Source: Corynebacterium liangguodongii
GTDB lineage: Bacteria; Actinomycetota; Actinomycetes; Mycobacteriales; Mycobacteriaceae
Length of the DNA stretch: 64,000 nt
Direction: 5' to 3'
Assembly: GCF_003070865.1 (NCBI RefSeq)
Contig: NZ_CP026948.1
Coordinates: 992,001 to 1,056,000, forward strand
Shown here: one piece after another, positions 26,578 through 36,846 of the stretch
Layout: each line of letters opens with the position of its first letter
Position numbering within the stretch: position 1 is the first letter of the stretch
The notes under the pieces: generated by a model
Told to the model about the DNA's origin: nothing
Databases searched by the model: none
What the model saw: the letters and a program-made list of their open reading frames with translations, nothing else
Translations under genes and position numbers: made by a program

Positions 26578-28118
26578 AGCTCCACCACCTGCTCGGCCGC
26601 GGCGGCGAGGCGGGCGTCGTGGCTGGCCACGAGCACGGTCTTGCCTAGGTTCGCCTGCGCCCGCAGGGCGGCGAGGACATCGCCGGCGAGCTCGGGGTTG
26701 AGGTGCGCGGTGGGCTCGTCGAGCAGGAGGATCGGGGCGCTTTTGGCAAGCGCTCTCGCCAGCCCAATGCGCTGCAGCTCGCCGGCGGAGACCCCGCGAG
26801 CGCTGGGGTCGATGCGCCGCTCCATGCCGACGCCCGGCACGAGAGGGACGGATTCGCCCGCGGCGGCGCCGAAGAGCTGCAGGTTCTCCCGCACCGTGCC
26901 CGGGACGGTCGCGGGGCGCGCGGAGAGGTAGGACACCTCCCCGCCGAGGGCGATCGAGCCCGTCACCGCATCGTCGGGCAGGGCGCCGAGGATGGCGTAG
27001 AGTGTCGTCGTTTTCCCCGTTCCGTTGGCCCCGCGCAGCACCGTGATCTCGCCCGGGCGCGCGCGGAAGGACAGCCCGGCGGGAAGCCGCCCGTCCCGCC
27101 CGCTCACGCTGAGCTCGCGCACCTCCACGCCCGGTGATCCGGCGCGCAGGTAGGAACCGGTGGTTGCGGCGGGGGCGTCGATAAGCGTGAGCACCCGATC
27201 GATCGCCTCGAGCCCGTCGGCGGCCGCGTGGTAGCGCGTGCCCACGGATCTCACGGGGTTAAAGACCTCCGGGACGATGATGAGCACGACGAGCGCAGGC
27301 AGCAGAGCGACCTCGCCGTAGACGAGGCGCAGCCCGATGCTCACCGCGACCAGCGCGACGGAGAGGGTGGCGAGGAACTCCAAGGCGAAAGACGACAAAA
27401 AGGCCAGGCGCAGCACGCCCATCGTCGCGGTCTCGTGGCGCCGGCCCGCCGCGCGAATCACCTCACCCGGGCGCCGCGTCGCGCCGAGGGCACGCAGGGT
27501 GGGCGCGCCCTGTAGAAGGTCGCCGACCTGCTGGCCCAGGCCCGCTGTGACGCGCAGGCGCTTACTGGTGCGCTGCGCGGTCAGGGTGCCAATGAGCGCC
27601 ATGAAGGCCGGGATGAGCGGCAGCGTCGCCAGCGCGAAGAACCCGGAGGTGCGGTCGAAGAAAAATACCGTGGCCAGGGCGATCGGGGTGGTGATGGCGA
27701 CGGAGACGAGGGAGGGGAGGAAATCCGTGATGTAGGGCCGGAAGTCCTCCATTCCGCGCGTGAGCACGTGCCGCCACAGCGCGTGGTCTCGCTCGACGGC
27801 CCGTGGGTCCTGGCGCGCCAGCGCGGCAAGGGCTTGGCTGCGCAGCGTATCGACGCTCCACCCCGCCGCCCGGAGCGAGCCCCGCCGCGCCGCTGCCGCC
27901 GCCGCACCGTGGGCGAGGGCAACGGCCACGAGGCCGACAAGGACGGCCCCGATGCGCTCGGTGCGGCCCTCGATAGCAGCCGCCGCGGTCGTGCCGAGGA
28001 GCACCCCGCGAGCGATCACGAGGATGGTCGTGGTCGCCTGCGCCACCCCCGCGCGCACGATGAAGCGGCGCACGGGGGGAGCGAGGCGGAGCAGGCGGGG
28101 ATCGATCGGGGAGGCCAC
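26574..28118 (-). CDS. cydD: Thiol exporter ABC subunit CydD
   Basis: 514 residues with about six N-terminal membrane helices, then an ATPase domain: Walker A RGANGTGKTTTLYAI, signature VSAGELQRIGLARAL and Walker B ILLLDEPTAHLNPEL. It pairs with CydC. Gene order A-B-D-C is that of other actinobacteria. It starts 4 bases after cydB and its stop overlaps the cydC ATG by 4 bases, so the two halves are translationally coupled. Confidence 0.9.
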   Translation of the reverse strand: MASPIDPRLLRLAPPVRRFIVRAGVAQATTTILVIARGVLLGTTAAAAIEGRTERIGAVLVGLVAVALAHGAAAAAARRGSLRAAGWSVDTLRSQALAALARQDPRAVERDHALWRHVLTRGMEDFRPYITDFLPSLVSVAITTPIALATVFFFDRTSGFFALATLPLIPAFMALIGTLTAQRTSKRLRVTAGLGQQVGDLLQGAPTLRALGATRRPGEVIRAAGRRHETATMGVLRLAFLSSFALEFLATLSVALVAVSIGLRLVYGEVALLPALVVLIIVPEVFNPVRSVGTRYHAAADGLEAIDRVLTLIDAPAATTGSYLRAGSPGVEVRELSVSGRDGRLPAGLSFRARPGEITVLRGANGTGKTTTLYAILGALPDDAVTGSIALGGEVSYLSARPATVPGTVRENLQLFGAAAGESVPLVPGVGMERRIDPSARGVSAGELQRIGLARALAKSAPILLLDEPTAHLNPELAGDVLAALRAQANLGKTVLVASHDARLAAAAEQVVEL

Positions 28119-28122
28119 GTGC

Positions 28123-29127
28123 TTAGACCGCGACCCTCTTCCGGAACGACCAGTACGACCAGGCCTGGGCGATGATGACCGCGGGCAGCACGATGATTCC
28201 TGCCCAGCTCATGACCTTCAGCGTGTACGCGCTCGACGCCGCGGTGTAGATGTCCCAACCCGCGAACTCGCTCGTCGAGGGCACGACGAACGGGAAGAGA
28301 GAGCCGAAGAGCAACACGCTCACGGCGGCGATGGAGGCGGCGGTGGCGAAAAACGCGGCGCCGTCGCGCCCGGCGATAGCCGCCCACAGTGCGAGGGCGA
28401 GCGCGGCGATGGCTGCGGCAACGGCCCACAACGTCCACCCGTGGCCGGCGACGATGTGGATCCAGACGACAAACACGGCGGCGGCGATTGCCGCGGGGGC
28501 CGCGAGGTAGCGCAGCGCCAGCGTGCGCACTCGTCCGCGCAGCGGCTCCTCCGCCTTAAAAGCGACGAAGAGGGCCCCGTGGAGCATGAAGACGAGGACG
28601 AAGGCGAGCGCGCCGACGATGCCCAGCGGGTTAAACAGCCCGAGGAAGCCGTCTGCGAAGGAGTTGATGCGGCCTTGTTCGTCGAGCGGCATCCCGACGA
28701 CGAGGTTCGTCATGGCCAGCCCCCACAAAAAGGCGGGCAGGTACGAGCCGAAGGCGGTGCCCGCGTCGCAACGCTTGCGCCAAGCCACGGTCTTGCCCTT
28801 GGAGCGCCACTCGAGGCAGACCCCGCGCACGATGAGACCGACGAGGATGAGCACGAGCACGAAGAAGAACCCGGAGAACATCGTCGCGTACCACTCCGGG
28901 AACGCCGCGAAAATCGCTGCGCCGGCGGTGACGAGCCACACCTCGTTGCCGTCCCAGAGCGGGCCGATGGTGCCTACCTGGGCGGTGCGCAGCTTATCGT
29001 TCTCCTCCTCGCTCTTCCCGCCAAGGAAGGGCAGGAGCATTCCGACCCCGAAGTCGAAGCCCTCGAGCACGAAGTAGCCGAGGAAGAGGAAGGCGATGCC
29101 GAGAAACCAAAAGGTATTGAGGTCCAT
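28123..29127 (-). CDS. cydB: Cytochrome bd oxidase subunit II
   Basis: 334 residues with eight or more hydrophobic segments. The N-terminus NTFWFLGIAFLFLGYFVLEGFDFGVGMLLPFLG is the CydB family hallmark. GPLWDGNEVWLVTAGAAIFAAFPEWYAT follows near residues 54-81. It is the second subunit of the quinol-oxidising, high-affinity terminal oxidase in the plasma membrane. The start ATG overlaps the cydA stop by one base. Confidence 0.96.
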   Translation of the reverse strand: MDLNTFWFLGIAFLFLGYFVLEGFDFGVGMLLPFLGGKSEEENDKLRTAQVGTIGPLWDGNEVWLVTAGAAIFAAFPEWYATMFSGFFFVLVLILVGLIVRGVCLEWRSKGKTVAWRKRCDAGTAFGSYLPAFLWGLAMTNLVVGMPLDEQGRINSFADGFLGLFNPLGIVGALAFVLVFMLHGALFVAFKAEEPLRGRVRTLALRYLAAPAAIAAAVFVVWIHIVAGHGWTLWAVAAAIAALALALWAAIAGRDGAAFFATAASIAAVSVLLFGSLFPFVVPSTSEFAGWDIYTAASSAYTLKVMSWAGIIVLPAVIIAQAWSYWSFRKRVAV

Positions 29128-30686
29128 TAGTTGTCCTTCCCGTGGGGCGTGGGCGCGTCAGGCGATGACGCGTGGGCGTGGGCGGGTCCGAAGGTGAGCG
29201 GTTCGAGCTCGTCGCTGTCCTGCGGCGCGGAGTGGGCATCGCCGTGGGCGTCCTCGAGCGCGATGCCGGGCTGGTCGAGCCCGTAGCGGGCGTAGCGACG
29301 CATCAGGTGAAACCAGACGATGGCGAGCGCGCCGTAGAGGAGCGTGAAGATGGACATGCTCACCAGCACCTGCCAGGGCTGGTGGTGGGACACGCCGAAG
29401 TCGACGAGGAGGTTGATGGAGTCCTCACCGTTCGGGGCTGGGGCGCCCTGGAACGCCGGGTTCGGGTGGACCACCCAGGGCTGGCGGCCCATCTCGGTGA
29501 AGACCCACCCGGAGAAGTTGGATAGCCACGGCGCCGGGAGGGCGGCGAGGCAGGCCAGCTCGATCCACCGCTGCGAGGGCACCCGCCGGCGGCGCGTCAT
29601 CCACAGCGCGATGATGGCCATGATGACGGGCACCACCATGAACCCGATCATGAGGCGGAACGACCAGTAGGTGACGAAGAGGTTTGGGATGTAGTCACCC
29701 GGGCCGTAGAGCTGCTGGTAGTACTCGTTGAGGTCCATCGCACCCTGAAGCGTGACGCCGGAGAATTCGCCCTTGGCGAGGAACGACAAGACGTAGGGGA
29801 CGTCGATCAAGTGCACCGCGGTCTCGCAGTTGTTCATCGTCGAGACCGACAGGACGGAAAATGCCGGGTCGGTCTCGGTGCGGCACAGCGCCTCCGCGGA
29901 AGCCATTTTCATCGGCTGCTGGATGAACATGAGCTTGGCCAGCGCGTCGCCGGTGAGGGTCACCCCGGCGGTGGCAACGAGGATCACCCAGGCCCCGAAA
30001 CGGGTGCAGGTGCGCCAGGTGCGTGTGGCGATATCCACGTTGCCGCGGCGCCTCTCGCGTACCATCCACCAGCCGGAAATCCCGCACACGAAGGTGCCGG
30101 CGAGCATCCAGGATGCGAAGACGGCGTGGGGGAAGGCCTGCAGCGCGGTGCTGTTGGTCAGCAGCGCCCACAAGTCGGTGAGCTCGGCGCGGCGGGTCTC
30201 GGGGTTAAACCGGGCGCCCACGGGGTGCTGCATAAACGAGTTGGCGACGATGATGAAGTAGGCGGAGACGTTCACCGCGACGGCGACGGTCCAGATCGAG
30301 GCGAGGTGGGCCCAGCGCGGGATGCGGCCCCACCCGAAGATCCACACGCCGAGGAAGACCGATTCGAAGAAGAAGGCGGCGAGGCCCTCGAAGGCGAGCG
30401 GGGCGCCGAAGACATCGCCGACGAAGCTGGCGTATTCGGACCAGTTCATGCCGAATTGGAACTCTTGAACCAGCCCGGTGACGATACCCATGGCGAAGTT
30501 GATGAGGAAGAGGTTGCCAAAGAAGCGGGTCGCTCGGTACCACTGGCTGCGCCCGCTGACCTGCCAGACCGTCTGCATGATGGCCACGATGGGGGCAAGG
30601 CCGATGGTGAGCGGGACGAAGATGTAGTGGTAGACGGTGGTGATACCGAACTGCCACCGTGAGAGGTCGACCAGGTCTAGCTCCAT
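29127..30686 (-). CDS. cydA: Cytochrome bd oxidase subunit I
   Basis: 519 residues. The heme-binding subunit with family markers: LVDLSRWQFGITTVYHYIFVPLTIGL at the N-terminus (with His at the high-spin heme site), the GLVQEFQFGMNWSEYASFVGDVFGAPLAFEG segment, and GRQPWVVHP near 390. It oxidises menaquinol and reduces oxygen to water under low oxygen. A ribosome binding site (AGGAG) is 9 bases upstream of the ATG. Upstream lie a TATTAT -10 candidate and two palindromes (30735-30767), the likely control site for the whole operon. Confidence 0.96.
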   Translation of the reverse strand: MELDLVDLSRWQFGITTVYHYIFVPLTIGLAPIVAIMQTVWQVSGRSQWYRATRFFGNLFLINFAMGIVTGLVQEFQFGMNWSEYASFVGDVFGAPLAFEGLAAFFFESVFLGVWIFGWGRIPRWAHLASIWTVAVAVNVSAYFIIVANSFMQHPVGARFNPETRRAELTDLWALLTNSTALQAFPHAVFASWMLAGTFVCGISGWWMVRERRRGNVDIATRTWRTCTRFGAWVILVATAGVTLTGDALAKLMFIQQPMKMASAEALCRTETDPAFSVLSVSTMNNCETAVHLIDVPYVLSFLAKGEFSGVTLQGAMDLNEYYQQLYGPGDYIPNLFVTYWSFRLMIGFMVVPVIMAIIALWMTRRRRVPSQRWIELACLAALPAPWLSNFSGWVFTEMGRQPWVVHPNPAFQGAPAPNGEDSINLLVDFGVSHHQPWQVLVSMSIFTLLYGALAIVWFHLMRRYARYGLDQPGIALEDAHGDAHSAPQDSDELEPLTFGPAHAHASSPDAPTPHGKDN

Positions 30687-30734
30687 GGTGCGGGGCTCCT
30701 AGCTTGTCAGGGACGGGCGTAATAATAGGAAGAA

Positions 30735-30767
30735 CTGTACGTGTTAATAAGTACAGCTATGTCATAG
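30735..30767 (-). promoter_or_regulatory. Candidate operator of cydABDC
   Basis: Two palindromes lie next to each other: CTGTAC and GTACAG separated by 10 AT-rich bases (30735-30756), then CTATG-T-CATAG (30757-30767). They lie 49-81 bases from the cydA start codon, beside the TATTAT -10 candidate near 30720. No known regulator motif was assigned. Confidence 0.5.
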
Positions 30768-30834
30768 TAGTCGGCCGCGGGGGCTGTAAAGTTCCCGCAC
30801 GCCGCTGCGACGCCGCACAGCGGCGCCCGGGGCG

Positions 30835-31524
30835 CTATAGCGCGGCGCTGACCTTGGTGGCGGCGTCGATAAGTGTTTTTCCCCACTTCGCCCCGGGGCT
30901 GGGCGCGAACCTCTCCGTCGGGCCGGAGATGGAGAGCACCGCCACGAGGATGCCTTGGGCGTCGAAGACCGGCGAGGAGACGCTCGCGAGGCCTACCTCG
31001 CGCTCGGCGACGGACTCGGCGAGGCGCTCCGCGCGGGCGAGGTCGAGCTCGGCGGGGGTAAACGGGTGGTCGCGCACTGTGTCGAAGGCCGCGAACACGC
31101 GCGCGGCGGAACCCGCCGTGAGGGGGAGCTGCGATCCCACCGGCACGGTGTAGGTCAGCCCGCTCGGCGGCTCTTCCGCGGCGATGCACGTGCGGGTCGC
31201 GCCGGTCAGGACGTAGAGCTGCACCGATTCCCCGGTCGAGGCGACCAGCTCGCGCATGATCGGCTCTGCCGCGGAGATGAGGCGTGGGGAGGCCTTGGCG
31301 GAAAAACCCGCTAGCGCGGGCCCGATCGTCCATTCGCCCGCCGGGGTGCGGGTGAGCACCCGGTGGACCTCAAGCGCGGAGGCGATGCGGTGGGTCGTGG
31401 CGCGGGGCAGGCCGGTATCCTCACTGAGCGTGGCAAGGGTCTTGTCGCCCGTGGCCACGGACTGGATAATCGTAATGGCGCGGTCAAGGACTTTGATCCC
31501 GGAGTCTTCGCTATACTGTCTCAC
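30835..31524 (-). CDS. ltbR: IclR family regulator, LtbR-type (leucine biosynthesis)
   Basis: 229 residues from the GTG at 31524. This start is preferred because TAGAAT (31532-31537) stands exactly 7 bases upstream, a leaderless layout; a longer frame begins at ATG 31548 without a ribosome site. Residues about 8-70 are a winged helix (KVLDRAITIIQSVATG, DTGLPRATTHRIASALE), and the rest is an IclR effector domain (IAAEEPPSGLTYTVPVG, SSPVFDAQGILVAVLSISG). It is divergent from leuCD, as is LtbR in corynebacteria, where it represses leuB, leuCD and tryptophan genes. The name is inferred from synteny. Confidence 0.85.
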   Translation of the reverse strand: MRQYSEDSGIKVLDRAITIIQSVATGDKTLATLSEDTGLPRATTHRIASALEVHRVLTRTPAGEWTIGPALAGFSAKASPRLISAAEPIMRELVASTGESVQLYVLTGATRTCIAAEEPPSGLTYTVPVGSQLPLTAGSAARVFAAFDTVRDHPFTPAELDLARAERLAESVAEREVGLASVSSPVFDAQGILVAVLSISGPTERFAPSPGAKWGKTLIDAATKVSAAL

Positions 31525-31531
31525 AACACGG

Positions 31532-31580
31532 ATTCTATCATCCCGCATAATGGGAATGTGGGGGCTTGAGTGAGAGGAGG
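31532..31580. promoter_or_regulatory. ltbR/leuCD divergent promoter region
   Basis: The minus-strand TAGAAT (31532-31537) serves ltbR. CATAAT (31546-31551) is the probable plus-strand -10 for leuC, and AGAGGAGG (31574-31580 or so) is its ribosome binding site, 6 bases before the ATG. The overlap of the two promoters would allow autoregulated repression; no LtbR operator could be defined by eye. Confidence 0.55.
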
Positions 31581-31586
31581 AAAGCA

Positions 31587-33011
31587 ATGGGCGATACGCC
31601 TATGACGCTCGCGGAAAAGGTCTGGCGAGACCACGTCGTGACCAAGGGGGAGGGTGGGGACCCCGACCTGATCTACATCGACTTCCAGCTCCTCCACGAG
31701 GTCACCAGCCCGCAGGCCTTCGACGGTCTGCGCATGTCGGGGCGCACCATTCGCCACCCCGAACAGCACCTGGCTACCGAGGACCACAACGTTCCCACCC
31801 TCGGCATCCACACCGGAAACCTGCTCGAAATCGTCGAGCCGACCTCGCGCACCCAGGTCGAGACCCTGCGGCGCAACTGCGAGGAGTTCGGGGTCAAGCT
31901 GCACCCCATGGGCGACGTCAAGCAGGGTATCGTCCACACCGTCGGCCCGCAGCTCGGCATCACCCAGCCCGGCATGACCATCGTCTGCGGCGATTCGCAC
32001 ACCTCCACCCACGGCGCCTTCGGCTCCATCGCGATGGGCATCGGCACCTCCGAAGTCGAGCACGTCATGGCCACCCAGACGCTTTCTCTCAAGCCGTTTA
32101 AGACGATGGCCATCGAGGTCTCCGGCGAGCTCGCCGAGGGCGTGACGGCGAAGGACCTCATCTTGGCCATCATCGCCAAGATCGGCACGAATGGCGGCCA
32201 GGGCCACATCATCGAATACCGCGGCGAGGCCGTGCGGAAGCTCTCCATGGAAGCGCGCATGACCATGTGCAACATGTCCATCGAGGCCGGCGCCCGCGCA
32301 GGCATGGTCGCCCCCGACGAGAAGACCTTCGACTACGTCAAAGGCCGCGAGTACGCGCCCAAGGGTGCCGACTGGGACGCCGCCGTCGAATACTGGAAGA
32401 CGCTGCCGACGGACGAGGGCGCGAGCTTCGACACCGTCGTGGAGATCGACGGCTCCGCGCTGACTCCCTTTGTCACCTGGGGCACCAACCCGGGCCAGGG
32501 CCTGCCGCTGTCCGAGTCCGTGCCGGACCCGGAGGATTTCACGGACGAGACCTCCAAGCGCGCTGCCGAGAAGGCGCTCAGGTACATGGACTTGACCCCG
32601 GGCACACCGCTGCGCGAGATCAGGATCGACACCGTCTTCCTCGGCTCCTGCACCAACGCCCGGATCGAGGACCTGCGCGCCGCCGCGGAGGTGATTAAGG
32701 GCCGCCGCATCGCCGAAGGCACCCGCATGATGGTCGTGCCGTCCTCGGCGATGGTCAAGCAGCAGGCCGAGGAGGAGGGCCTCGATGCCATCTTCACCGA
32801 GTTCGGTGCCGAGTGGCGCACCGCTGGCTGCTCAATGTGCCTTGGTATGAACCCCGACCAGCTCGCGCCCGGGGAGCGCTCGGCCTCGACGTCGAACCGC
32901 AATTTCGAGGGCCGCCAGGGCCCCGGCGGGCGCACCCACCTCGTCTCCCCGCTCGTCGCCGCCGCCACAGCCGTCGCCGGCCACCTTGCCAGCCCCGCCG
33001 ACCTGAAGTAA
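31587..33011 (+). CDS. leuC: 3-isopropylmalate dehydratase large subunit
   Basis: 474 residues. An aconitase-family [4Fe-4S] enzyme that isomerises 2-isopropylmalate to 3-isopropylmalate with LeuD. The cluster ligands are visible in [14 protein letters not shown] and in the closely spaced [17 protein letters not shown] pair. Other landmarks are [20 protein letters not shown] near residue 132, TEDHNVPT and [10 protein letters not shown]. The ATG at 31587 follows a strong AGGAGG. The upstream in-frame start at 31566 lies before this site and is not used. leuD follows after 12 bases. Confidence 0.97.
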   Translation: MGDTPMTLAEKVWRDHVVTKGEGGDPDLIYIDFQLLHEVTSPQAFDGLRMSGRTIRHPEQHLATEDHNVPTLGIHTGNLLEIVEPTSRTQVETLRRNCEEFGVKLHPMGDVKQGIVHTVGPQLGITQPGMTIVCGDSHTSTHGAFGSIAMGIGTSEVEHVMATQTLSLKPFKTMAIEVSGELAEGVTAKDLILAIIAKIGTNGGQGHIIEYRGEAVRKLSMEARMTMCNMSIEAGARAGMVAPDEKTFDYVKGREYAPKGADWDAAVEYWKTLPTDEGASFDTVVEIDGSALTPFVTWGTNPGQGLPLSESVPDPEDFTDETSKRAAEKALRYMDLTPGTPLREIRIDTVFLGSCTNARIEDLRAAAEVIKGRRIAEGTRMMVVPSSAMVKQQAEEEGLDAIFTEFGAEWRTAGCSMCLGMNPDQLAPGERSASTSNRNFEGRQGPGGRTHLVSPLVAAATAVAGHLASPADLK

Positions 33012-33023
33012 GGAACACAGACA

Positions 33024-33611
33024 ATGGAGAAGTTTTCCACCCACACCGGCGTCGGGGTCCCGCTGACCCGCTCGAACGTCGATACCGACCAGATCATCCC
33101 CGCCCGCTACCTCAAGCGGGTGACGCGCACGGGGTTTGAAGACGGGCTGTTTTCCAACTGGCGGAGCAACGAGCCCGACTTCGTGCTCAACCAGGAGCCG
33201 TATAAGAACGGCTCGGTCCTCTTCGCCGGTCCGGATTTCGGCACCGGGTCTTCCCGCGAGCACGCCGTGTGGGCGCTGGGCGATTACGGCTTCCGCGCCG
33301 TGTTCTCCCCGCGCTTCGCCGACATCTTCCGCGGCAACGCGGGCAAGGCGGGCCTGCTCGCGGGCATCATGAGCGAGGCCGACATCGAGCTCATCTGGAA
33401 GCAGCTCGAGCAAAACCCCGGCATGGAGGTCACCGTGAGCCTTGTCGATCGCACGGTCACGGCGGGGGAGAACACCTACACCTTCGACATCGACGACTAC
33501 ACGCGCTGGCGGCTCATGGAGGGCCTCGACGACATCGGGCTCACGCTTCGCGACGCCTCCGCGATCGACGCCTACGAAGCCACGCGCCCGGCCTTCAAGC
33601 CGAGCGTGTAG
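33024..33611 (+). CDS. leuD: 3-isopropylmalate dehydratase small subunit
   Basis: 195 residues, typical of LeuD. It supplies the mobile substrate-recognition domain: [15 protein letters not shown] near residues 19-33, [22 protein letters not shown] and [11 protein letters not shown]. It is cotranscribed with leuC. It ends 22 bases from the convergent Nudix gene. Confidence 0.96.
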   Translation: MEKFSTHTGVGVPLTRSNVDTDQIIPARYLKRVTRTGFEDGLFSNWRSNEPDFVLNQEPYKNGSVLFAGPDFGTGSSREHAVWALGDYGFRAVFSPRFADIFRGNAGKAGLLAGIMSEADIELIWKQLEQNPGMEVTVSLVDRTVTAGENTYTFDIDDYTRWRLMEGLDDIGLTLRDASAIDAYEATRPAFKPSV

Positions 33612-33633
33612 CCGCAGACCTTTCTCGCTGCGG

Positions 33634-34632
33634 CTAGCGCACCGGCAGGGCGGAGGGCATGTAGTCCGCCCCGGTGAGGTCCTCCCCGCTGAAGGAGAGG
33701 ACCCACACGCCGCCCTTTTTCACGTTGATGGGGGCGTCGATAGGCAGCCTGCCCGAATCCGAGAGCCAGGCGATCATGTCGGGCATGACCTGCCCCTGGG
33801 CGCAGATCACGCTCACCCCGCCGAGGCGCACCACGTCCATAAACGCCTCCTTGCAGGAGACCTGGTTATCCACCCAGGCGGCATCGCCGAAGCGGGGGTC
33901 GACGGTGACGTCGAGCCCGAGCTCGTCGGCAAGCGGGGCGACGGTCGTGTGGCAACGGTCCGGCTCGGCGGAGTAGATCCGCTGCGGGGCGAACGGCGCG
34001 AGCTCAGGCACGAGCATCTCCGATTGCCGCCGCCCCTTCTTATCGAGCGGACGGAGGTTATCGTCGCCGCTCCACTTCTCCCGCTCGTGGGCGCGGGCGT
34101 GGCGCACGTAGAGGATCCGCGCGGTCGCGGGGAGGCGGAAGCGCTTGAGCGCCTTATCCAACACCTCGCGGTCGAGATCGTAGGTCAACAGCTCGCGCGC
34201 GGCAGCGATGGTGAGCCAGCGGATCGCATCGACCTCGTCGTTGGCAACGAACTCGCCGCCTACCACCTCGCCCGTCCAGTAGTAGACGACCTTGGTGGTG
34301 TTCTTCACCGGGTAGATCGTCTTTCCCAGAAGCTTGCCCAGGCGCACATCGAACCCGGTTTCTTCCTTGATCTCGCGTACAGCGGCGGCCACCAACGACT
34401 CGCCGGGGTCGACCTTGCCCTTGGCCAGGGACCAGTCGTCGTAGCGCGGCCGGTGGATGCAGGCGACCTCGATCGCCTCGACATTTTCGAGGTCCCCGCG
34501 CCACAGCACCGCCCCCGCCGCCAGCGTGGTCTTGTCGAACTCGCGCTCTGGGTGGCGGGGGATCTCTTGGTGGCGCCCGGTCAAAAACTTCTCGCCGTTC
34601 TCGTCCTTATCGGTCTCGTGCAACTTCGCCAT
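33634..34632 (-). CDS. Nudix hydrolase-histidine phosphatase two-domain protein (MutT1-like)
   Basis: 332 residues from the ATG at 34632. Residues about 35-165 form a Nudix domain whose box contains [22 protein letters not shown]. Residues about 170-332 form a histidine phosphatase domain starting [15 protein letters not shown], where the RH motif is retained. This arrangement is that of mycobacterial MutT1, which converts 8-oxo-dGTP and 8-oxo-GTP to the diphosphate and monophosphate and cleaves dinucleoside polyphosphates. The open frame extends upstream without a good start. It is convergent with leuD and divergent from gpsA. Confidence 0.88.
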   Translation of the reverse strand: MAKLHETDKDENGEKFLTGRHQEIPRHPEREFDKTTLAAGAVLWRGDLENVEAIEVACIHRPRYDDWSLAKGKVDPGESLVAAAVREIKEETGFDVRLGKLLGKTIYPVKNTTKVVYYWTGEVVGGEFVANDEVDAIRWLTIAAARELLTYDLDREVLDKALKRFRLPATARILYVRHARAHEREKWSGDDNLRPLDKKGRRQSEMLVPELAPFAPQRIYSAEPDRCHTTVAPLADELGLDVTVDPRFGDAAWVDNQVSCKEAFMDVVRLGGVSVICAQGQVMPDMIAWLSDSGRLPIDAPINVKKGGVWVLSFSGEDLTGADYMPSALPVR

Positions 34633-34771
34633 GCCAACATTGTTGCCTAAGGTGGCCCCGATGGCGAACTTGGCGCGGCACGGGCTCGCCGATGTTTTCG
34701 CCCCACTACTGTTGGGTGGCGGCGCACGGAAGAAGGGGCCGAGGAGTGTTTCGAGAAGGAGAGGGGAGCAA

Positions 34772-35770
34772 ATGGTAGGCGTAGCGGTGATGGGTGCGGG
34801 CTCGTGGGGCACGGCCCTGGCTAAGGTGTTCGCGGACGCGGGTAACACGGTCGCCCTCTGGGCGCGCCGCGGCGAGCTCGCGGAGGCGATCAACGCCGGC
34901 CACGAAAACGCCGACTACCTACCTGGCATCGAGCTGCCCGCGGCGATTCACGCTACCGACGACCCGCAGGCAGCGCTCGAGGGCGCAGACATCGTCGTCT
35001 TCGCCGTCCCCAGCCAGACCATGCGCGCGAACCTCACCGCGTGGGCGCCGCTTTTGCCCGCGGATGCGACGCTGGTGTCCATCTCTAAGGGCATCGAGCA
35101 GGGCACACACCTGCGGATGAGCCAGATCATCGCGGCTATCACGGGCGCGAACGAGGAGCGCATCGCAGTGCTCACCGGCCCAAACCTCGCCCGCGAGGTC
35201 GCCGAGGAGCAGCCCACGGCCACCGTCATCGCCTGTACGAACCTCAACCGCGCCAAGCTCGTGCAGGCGGCCTGCGCGACGCTGTATATGCGCCCCTACA
35301 CCAACACCGACGTCATCGGCGCCGAGTTCGGCGGCGCCTGCAAGAACGTCATTGCGCTCGCAAGTGGCATGGCCGTGGGCCTGGAGCTGGGGAGCAACAC
35401 TCAGGCCACCTTGATCACCAGGGGGCTCGCGGAGATCACGCGCCTGGGCGTCGAGCTCGGCGCCGACCCGCGCACCTTCTCCGGGCTCGCCGGGATGGGT
35501 GACCTGGTGGCCACGTGCACCTCACCGCTGTCGCGCAACCGCACCTTCGGCGCCGCCTTGAGCAAGGGCGCTAGCGTCGATGAGGCGCGTCGGCAGACCA
35601 AGGGGCAGGTCGCCGAGGGGGTCATCTCCTCCCAGTCGATCCATCAGCTGGCCCAGGAGGCGGGCGTGGATATGCCGATCACCGCCGCCGTCCACGCCGT
35701 CTGCCACGAAGGCGCGGTGGTCAAAGACGCCATCGTCGCGTTGATGGGTCGCTCCAAGAAATCCGAATAG
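34772..35770 (+). CDS. gpsA: Glycerol-3-phosphate dehydrogenase [NAD(P)+]
   Basis: 332 residues. The N-terminal fold has [21 protein letters not shown], and the catalytic region includes [19 protein letters not shown] with the reactive lysine (residues about 190-208) and [20 protein letters not shown]. The enzyme makes sn-glycerol 3-phosphate from dihydroxyacetone phosphate for phospholipids. The ATG is preceded by AGGAGAGGGGAG, so the earlier in-frame starts are not used. ddl follows after 20 bases. Confidence 0.95.
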   Translation: MVGVAVMGAGSWGTALAKVFADAGNTVALWARRGELAEAINAGHENADYLPGIELPAAIHATDDPQAALEGADIVVFAVPSQTMRANLTAWAPLLPADATLVSISKGIEQGTHLRMSQIIAAITGANEERIAVLTGPNLAREVAEEQPTATVIACTNLNRAKLVQAACATLYMRPYTNTDVIGAEFGGACKNVIALASGMAVGLELGSNTQATLITRGLAEITRLGVELGADPRTFSGLAGMGDLVATCTSPLSRNRTFGAALSKGASVDEARRQTKGQVAEGVISSQSIHQLAQEAGVDMPITAAVHAVCHEGAVVKDAIVALMGRSKKSE

Positions 35771-35790
35771 GGCGCTGTAGTGTCCAAGGG

Positions 35791-36846
35791 GTGATTCGCG
35801 TAGCAGTAATTTACGGTGGACGCTCCACCGAGCACTCCATTTCCTGCATCTCGGCGGGGGCGATTATGGCAGAGCTGCCCTCGGACACCTTCGAGGTCTA
35901 CCCCGTCGGCATCACGCGAGAAGGCGCCTGGGTGGAAGGGCAGCTCGACCCGGTCCGCGGGGAGACGCTGCCCGTCGTCGGCCCCGGCCGCGAGATCGCG
36001 TTGTCGCTCAACCCCGACCGCCGCGGCCAGTTCAACGACGTCGAGACCGGCGAGCACCTCGCCACCGTCGACGTCGCCTTCCCCGTCCTGCACGGCAAGT
36101 ACGGCGAGGACGGCACGATCCAGGGCTTCTTCGAGCTCTCCGGCCTGCCGTTCGTCGGACCCGGGGTGCTCGCCTCGGCGTGTGGGATGGATAAGGAATA
36201 CACAAAGAAGCTGGTCAAGGCGGCGGGGATCGACGTGGCCGACGAGGTGGTGCTGCGCCGCGGAGAGGAGCTCACCGACGCGGACAAGGACCGCCTCGGT
36301 CTGCCCGTCTTCGTCAAACCCGCCGAGGGTGGATCCTCCATCGGCGTGTCCAAGGTCGAGGATTGGGCGCTGCTGCCGGAGGCGCTTGAGCTCGCCTTCG
36401 CCTCGGACGACAAGGTCATCGTCGAAGCCGAGCTCGTCGGGGACGAGGTCGAGGTCGGCGTCATCGAGCACCCCGACGGCCGAGTTCAGGCCTCGGTGCC
36501 CGCGAAGCTCAACGGCACCTCGGAGGCGGAGGAGGGCTTCTACGGCTTCGAGGCGAAATACCTCGACGAGGGCGTCACGGCGACCATCCCGGCGCCTTAC
36601 GACGACGCGACGATCGCCGAGGTCCAGAACCTGGCGGTGAGGGCGTTCCGTGCGCTCGGCTGCCGCGGGCTGACCCGGGTGGATTTCTTCCTCACCTCCC
36701 GCGGCCCGGTGCTCAACGAGGTCAACACCATGCCCGGCTTCACCTCGATTTCGATGTACCCCCAGATGTTCCAAGCCAGCGGTCTGAGCTACCCGGAGCT
36801 AGTGTCAATCCTGGTCAGGACCGCTCAGGCACGGTCTCCTCGATAG
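35791..36846 (+). CDS. ddl: D-alanine--D-alanine ligase
   Basis: 351 residues from a GTG. The ATP-grasp enzyme ligates two D-alanines for peptidoglycan. Landmarks are VAVIYGGRSTEHSISCISAG at the N-terminus, PVLHGKYGEDGTIQGFFEL, VKPAEGGSSIGVSKV, and LNEVNTMPGFTSISMYPQMF near the end. A TANNNT-like TAGTGT is 7 bases upstream, and AAGGG could also serve as a weak ribosome site. The 3' end overlaps the oppositely oriented DUF3515 gene by 32 bases. Confidence 0.95.
   Translation: MIRVAVIYGGRSTEHSISCISAGAIMAELPSDTFEVYPVGITREGAWVEGQLDPVRGETLPVVGPGREIALSLNPDRRGQFNDVETGEHLATVDVAFPVLHGKYGEDGTIQGFFELSGLPFVGPGVLASACGMDKEYTKKLVKAAGIDVADEVVLRRGEELTDADKDRLGLPVFVKPAEGGSSIGVSKVEDWALLPEALELAFASDDKVIVEAELVGDEVEVGVIEHPDGRVQASVPAKLNGTSEAEEGFYGFEAKYLDEGVTATIPAPYDDATIAEVQNLAVRAFRALGCRGLTRVDFFLTSRGPVLNEVNTMPGFTSISMYPQMFQASGLSYPELVSILVRTAQARSPR

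Noticed and set aside
30800..30825. GC-rich hairpin CGCCGCTG/CAGCGGCG after ltbR as a terminator
   Set aside because: The stem is perfect, but no T run follows on the minus strand, so it was not called as a terminator.
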